Made by a program: the position numbers and the translations under genes. From Granulosicoccus sp045110475 (GTDB taxonomy: Bacteria; Pseudomonadota; Gammaproteobacteria; Granulosicoccales; Granulosicoccaceae), in contig JBGCGC010000080.1 of assembly GCA_045110475.1 (NCBI GenBank), positions 18,219 to 82,218 on the forward strand: a stretch of 64,000 bases of DNA, in the 5' to 3' direction. Below, piece by piece: positions 61,117 through 64,000 of the stretch; position 1 is the stretch's first letter, and each line of letters begins with the position of its first letter. Below the pieces are notes generated by a model. It saw only the letters and a program-made list of their open reading frames with translations. It ran no database searches and had not been told where the DNA came from.

Positions 61117-62394
61117 ATGGGCAGTAATTTCTCAACTGGAACACGGCAGTCTGGCGCTCTGGTCATATGGTTGGCTCTGATTACCTGCGCCATGTCTTTG
61201 GCGCTGTTTTTGAGTTGGACGCAGCGCTCCTCGACTGAGACCTCTCACCAACATGGCGTGGGTCAAGCGGCGTCTGCCAATACACCGGTCAAGGAACTGA
61301 AACTCCTGGCTTCCGAGGTGGTCTCTCGCGGCACGATACTGGCGCAAAATTCTTCCGAATCCCTCGATGTATCGGACAATATCTTCCGCAAAGCATCTCC
61401 ATTTCCCTTTAACCACCATTCGAGCGCGACGCTGGCTCTCGAGCGGCGGCCAGCCGCCGGCCCGGATGCCCAGGAGCCCGTCCCTGGACCATTTGCCGAA
61501 CTTATCCCACAGGCTACTGCCGATCAACTTAGTGCTGATCTAGTAGCTGAGTCAGGGTTGGATTCGGTAATGAGACTTGCTGATGAAGTTGCGCCGGACA
61601 CACGTACCCGATCCAATCCGTGGTTTGTTGAAAATCCCAGCCTGAAACCTGGCTCCAGATCTTTACCAGCATTCGACACGCAAGTTGAACCAGCAATCCT
61701 GTCAGATCAGGGTTGGCAACAAATCCCTATGCAAGCCGATGTTGAGCTACCTGTCATGTCCGACGCGGGGGCTGGTCAGATTGCCGCGGAGTTTGGTGTT
61801 CAACAATTACCCGATGATAGTCAGCAGCTTGCGTATTTGCAGCAAGACGACATGTTCGCCGTGAGATCGGCGAACAGGGGCAAGGGCGACACGTCAGCAG
61901 ATCTGTTTTCAACCAACAAAAAGGTCCGTCCTGATGAGACGTATGACCCGTCGTCTCAATTGGATGAGATTCGTTCGTTGATGGGTGAGGTCCTGAAGAT
62001 TGATGCCGACTCACTGGCTGAAAACTCGCAATTATCAATTCGACGCGACGCGCTTGATTCGCTGGAAGAAAAATCTGCCAAACTACAATTTGGCTTCGGC
62101 AGCCGGTCGATATCAGAACAGATGGATGGGGTTTTGACTGAAATATTCGGTATATTGATACGCTACGAGGATACGTTGGTGACGGTCTCCGTGGAAACAG
62201 GCGAAAGTGGCAATGCTGAGCAAAATTTGCGGCTCAGCCAGGAAAGAGGGCGCGCTATAATCGCACGGGGTGTCTCGCAGGGAATTGATTTTTCTCGCTT
62301 GTCGCTTGAGGCAACGCAGGCAGAGAACAATCGTGGCGTTTCACACACCGTGGAAATTAGCGCCCGATCTGCATCGGCCAATGCCGACCAATAG
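61117..62394 (+). CDS. inner-membrane-anchored protein with divergent OmpA-like domain
   Basis: 425 residues. One N-terminal helix (about 13-34, GALVIWLALITCAMSLALFL) anchors a long, low-conservation periplasmic region (about 40-300). The C-terminal ~120 residues look like a divergent OmpA/MotB peptidoglycan-binding fold: KLQFGFGSRSISEQMDGVL, VTVSVETGESGNAEQNLRLS, QERGRAIIARGVSQGIDFSR. Several consensus OmpA residues are missing (no clear N-x-x-L-S-x-x-R-A-x-x-V), so confidence in the fold is moderate. It lies 69 bases before a TAXI-type binding protein in the same direction, probably as an operon. Confidence 0.65.
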   Translation: MGSNFSTGTRQSGALVIWLALITCAMSLALFLSWTQRSSTETSHQHGVGQAASANTPVKELKLLASEVVSRGTILAQNSSESLDVSDNIFRKASPFPFNHHSSATLALERRPAAGPDAQEPVPGPFAELIPQATADQLSADLVAESGLDSVMRLADEVAPDTRTRSNPWFVENPSLKPGSRSLPAFDTQVEPAILSDQGWQQIPMQADVELPVMSDAGAGQIAAEFGVQQLPDDSQQLAYLQQDDMFAVRSANRGKGDTSADLFSTNKKVRPDETYDPSSQLDEIRSLMGEVLKIDADSLAENSQLSIRRDALDSLEEKSAKLQFGFGSRSISEQMDGVLTEIFGILIRYEDTLVTVSVETGESGNAEQNLRLSQERGRAIIARGVSQGIDFSRLSLEATQAENNRGVSHTVEISARSASANADQ

Positions 62395-62463
62395 CAGGCT
62401 TCTGGAGCTGCTGTAGGGTAGAACAACCTTATCCGTATCAAACTAACTACCGAGGGAAAGTAA

Positions 62464-63690
62464 ATGTACATAGGGAGCACATGTCGATGGTGCGTGACAT
62501 CCGCACTGTTGATGGTTTTTGCCTGTTTGTGGTACTCAACGGCCGCGGCCGATTCAGCCATTGTCATTCCGACGCGTCAGGAGGCGCAGAAAGTCAACGA
62601 AAACAAGATTGGCGTGGTGTTTACGCACGAGGAACTGTTCCACCAACTGGTGCACAACATGGAATCCGAACTCGAGCATGACAGTGGTTTGCGCATTGTT
62701 CCAATCATGGGGAAAAATCATGTGCAAAGCGTCTATGACCTGCTGTATCTCAAAGGCGTAGACCTTGCGCTAGTCCGTGCAGATGCCATCGAATATGTGA
62801 AACGCAAAGGTAACTACCCCGGAATCCAAAGGGTAATCAACAACGTGGCTAAAGTGAGTGAAGAGAAAATCGTTGTTATCGCTCGCAAGGAATACGAGAC
62901 GCTGGAAGACCTTGATGATCAGGTTGTCGCTTTTGGCTTGCCCGGTTCTGGTGAATACGTAACCAGTACCATTGCCTTCGAATCATTAGGCATTGAGCCT
63001 GACTCTATCGAGGTGGACAACACTACAGCCATAGAGAAAATGAAGTCTGGTGAACTGGCGGCAATGGTTTACTTGCTCAGAGAACCTGATGCGGTGCAGA
63101 CCGGTGGTGATCTCAGAGCGGCTAATGCGGTTAAAAATCTTGATCTGGGTGAAGACCTGCATCTGTTGGAAATTCCTGAAGCCGACGCATTGACTGAAAT
63201 CTATACCCCGGCAACACTGGATTCCAGCGACCTGCCCGGGCTTATTGAGGACGGGACGTCGATTGCTACGTATTCGGTTGATGCCATTCTTGCGGTATAT
63301 CGCTGGGTACCGCCGAATTTCAGATATGATCAGACGTCGCGGTTTGTCAATGCCTTGGTAAACGGACTCGATGGTCTGGCTAGTGATGTCTACCAACCCG
63401 CCTGGAAGCGCGTCGATCTGGAAGACGAGACGCCCAATATCACATCGTCTCCGATGCTCAGAGATGCGCTGGGCTCCAGGCAGGAAGAGCTGGCTCGTCT
63501 GGAAGAAGCCAAACGGCTTTCACGGGAGCAGGCGGCTGCCGAGGAAGAGGCTGCCAAGGTTGCGCAGCTTGTCAGCAAGCGAAATGAACTGACCGCCCGT
63601 ATCGGTGATGAACTCAATGACGCTGATGCTGACGAGCTGGAACGCATGCTGGACGAACTCAACGCTTTTCTGGAGGAGCGGGGGCAATAG
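62464..63690 (+). CDS. TAXI-type periplasmic solute-binding protein with C-terminal coiled coil
   Basis: 408 residues. GAGGGAAAG precedes the ATG. A signal peptide (about 1-28, TSALLMVFACLWYSTAAADS) is followed by a TAXI/TRAP-like binding domain: YDLLYLKGVDLALVRADAIE, VIARKEYETLEDLDDQVVAF, GLPGSGEYVTSTIAFESLGI, and SIATYSVDAILAVYRW. The last ~70 residues (about 335-405) are charged and helical, predicted coiled coil, which is unusual for such proteins. No TRAP membrane subunits are adjacent. The 166-bp element copy C begins 10 bases after the stop. Confidence 0.85.
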   Translation: MYIGSTCRWCVTSALLMVFACLWYSTAAADSAIVIPTRQEAQKVNENKIGVVFTHEELFHQLVHNMESELEHDSGLRIVPIMGKNHVQSVYDLLYLKGVDLALVRADAIEYVKRKGNYPGIQRVINNVAKVSEEKIVVIARKEYETLEDLDDQVVAFGLPGSGEYVTSTIAFESLGIEPDSIEVDNTTAIEKMKSGELAAMVYLLREPDAVQTGGDLRAANAVKNLDLGEDLHLLEIPEADALTEIYTPATLDSSDLPGLIEDGTSIATYSVDAILAVYRWVPPNFRYDQTSRFVNALVNGLDGLASDVYQPAWKRVDLEDETPNITSSPMLRDALGSRQEELARLEEAKRLSREQAAAEEEAAKVAQLVSKRNELTARIGDELNDADADELERMLDELNAFLEERGQ

Positions 63691-63700
63691 TCGTAGATCC

Positions 63701-63866
63701 CTAGCCTGGACTATTCATGAAACGCCGAATCCTTTGACCAGACCCTTTTTCTGTAGCGGATTCTGCGAAGGAGCGGAATACAGACTGTATTTCCGACTGA
63801 GCAGAATTCGCTACAGAAAAAGGGGATGCGGAAGGATTTGGTGATTTCATGAATAATCCAGGCTAG
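63701..63866. mobile_element. 166-bp CTAG-bounded palindromic element, copy C
   Basis: Ends CTAGCCTGGACTATTCATGA and, reverse strand, CTAGCCTGGATTATTCATGA. The inner arms 63743-63765 and 63801-63825 pair over about 20 bp (CTTTTTCTGTAGCGGATTC type), and the centre GGAATACAGACTGTATTTCC is palindromic. 166 bp, identical in length to copies A and B, though the arm sequence differs. Its right CTAG (63863-63866) is also the first CTAG of the next element. Confidence 0.9.
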
Positions 63867-64000
63867 GAGTCTGCGCGACCGGAGGCGGCCCCGTAGAAAG
63901 CGATCGAGCGAGAGTAGTCCAATTTTGAGTCAAATTTTGTGCTCATTTGAGGAGTTTAGCTGGCTAAGTGACGAAAATGAGCGCAAAATTTGGCCAAAAG
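63863..64000. mobile_element. left end of a longer CTAGGAG-family element, cut by window edge
   Basis: Begins CTAGGAGTCTGCGCGACCGG, then AGGCGGCCCCG, matching the minus strand of the 48-bp copy at 12990-13037. Further in lies an 18-bp inverted repeat, CAAATTTTGTGCTCATTT (63931-63948) against AAATGAGCGCAAAATTTG (63975-63992), with one mismatch. The element continues past 64000, so its length and any transposase are unknown. Confidence 0.65.

Noticed and set aside
63931..63992. 18-bp inverted repeat as a terminator
   Set aside because: AT-rich stem with a 26-base loop and no T tract, lying in an element that continues beyond the window.

Overview
The window comes from a gammaproteobacterium with a moderately high-GC chromosome. 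The strongest taxonomic evidence is the block thrS-infC-rpmI-rplT / pheS-pheT-ihfA-merR-tRNA-Pro, the order found in Pseudomonas and relatives, together with AcnB, HflD/MnmA, ClpS/ClpA, a FimT/PilV/PilW minor pilin operon and an exopolysaccharide (EPS) locus of the PEP-CTERM-associated type. A free-living, probably marine lineage fits, but the genus is not readable from the sequence.

Layout. 1-6.5 kb: translation genes (end of thrS, infC with an ATT start, L35, L20, both PheRS subunits), IHF-alpha, a MerR regulator and tRNA-Pro(GGG). 6.7-14.8 kb: an unrecognised helical protein, then a glycosylation island with a GT-A/TPR/GT-B fusion, a sugar aminotransferase, a GNAT acetyltransferase and a TPR-SPINDLY (GT41) transferase. 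15-18.4 kb: a phosphoesterase-like lipoprotein facing a secreted discoidin protein with three six-cysteine repeats. 18.4-19.8 kb: a decayed stretch with a broken BrnT/BrnA toxin-antitoxin pair, then tRNA-Asn with a visible promoter. 19.8-30.8 kb: uvrB, acnB, a chemoreceptor, and the minus-strand lysR-mnmA-hflD set, then an ElyC-like protein. 30.8-47.2 kb: the EPS locus (UDP-sugar epimerase and dehydrogenase, initiating sugar transferase, J-domain protein, Wza-like, Wzz-like, a kinase-like protein without a P-loop lysine, an outer-membrane barrel, a glycosyltransferase, two deacetylases, flippase, polymerase). 47.5-50.4 kb: clpS and clpA. 50.7-53 kb: minor pilins. 53-60.7 kb: aldehyde dehydrogenase, a Cache-domain chemoreceptor and a compact pcaDCHGB operon for protocatechuate ring cleavage. 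61.1-63.7 kb: an anchored OmpA-like protein and a TAXI-type periplasmic binding protein.

The most unusual signal is a set of small palindromic elements bounded by CTAG. Three full copies (30771-30936, 36609-36774, 63701-63866) are each exactly 166 bp. They share ~22-bp terminal inverted repeats and a central palindrome. Their intermediate arms differ between copies, yet within each copy the arms stay largely complementary. A second CTAG-ended family (short palindromes of 48 and 30 bp, half-copies, and one copy running off the right edge) is interleaved with the first and shares its CTAG junctions. At four genes (hflD, the epimerase gene, the wza-like gene, pilW) the TAG stop codon lies inside the element's terminal CTAG. 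This suggests non-autonomous elements that insert at CTAG and are thereby steered to stop codons. No transposase gene is visible in the window.

Functionally, the EPS locus looks like a complete Wzx/Wzy-type pathway from UDP-sugar supply to export. It resembles exosortase-linked loci, but no exosortase is present here. The pca operon encodes conversion of protocatechuate to 3-oxoadipate and lies next to a chemoreceptor that may sense related acids. Assignments come from reading translated sequence and motifs; no database search was possible.
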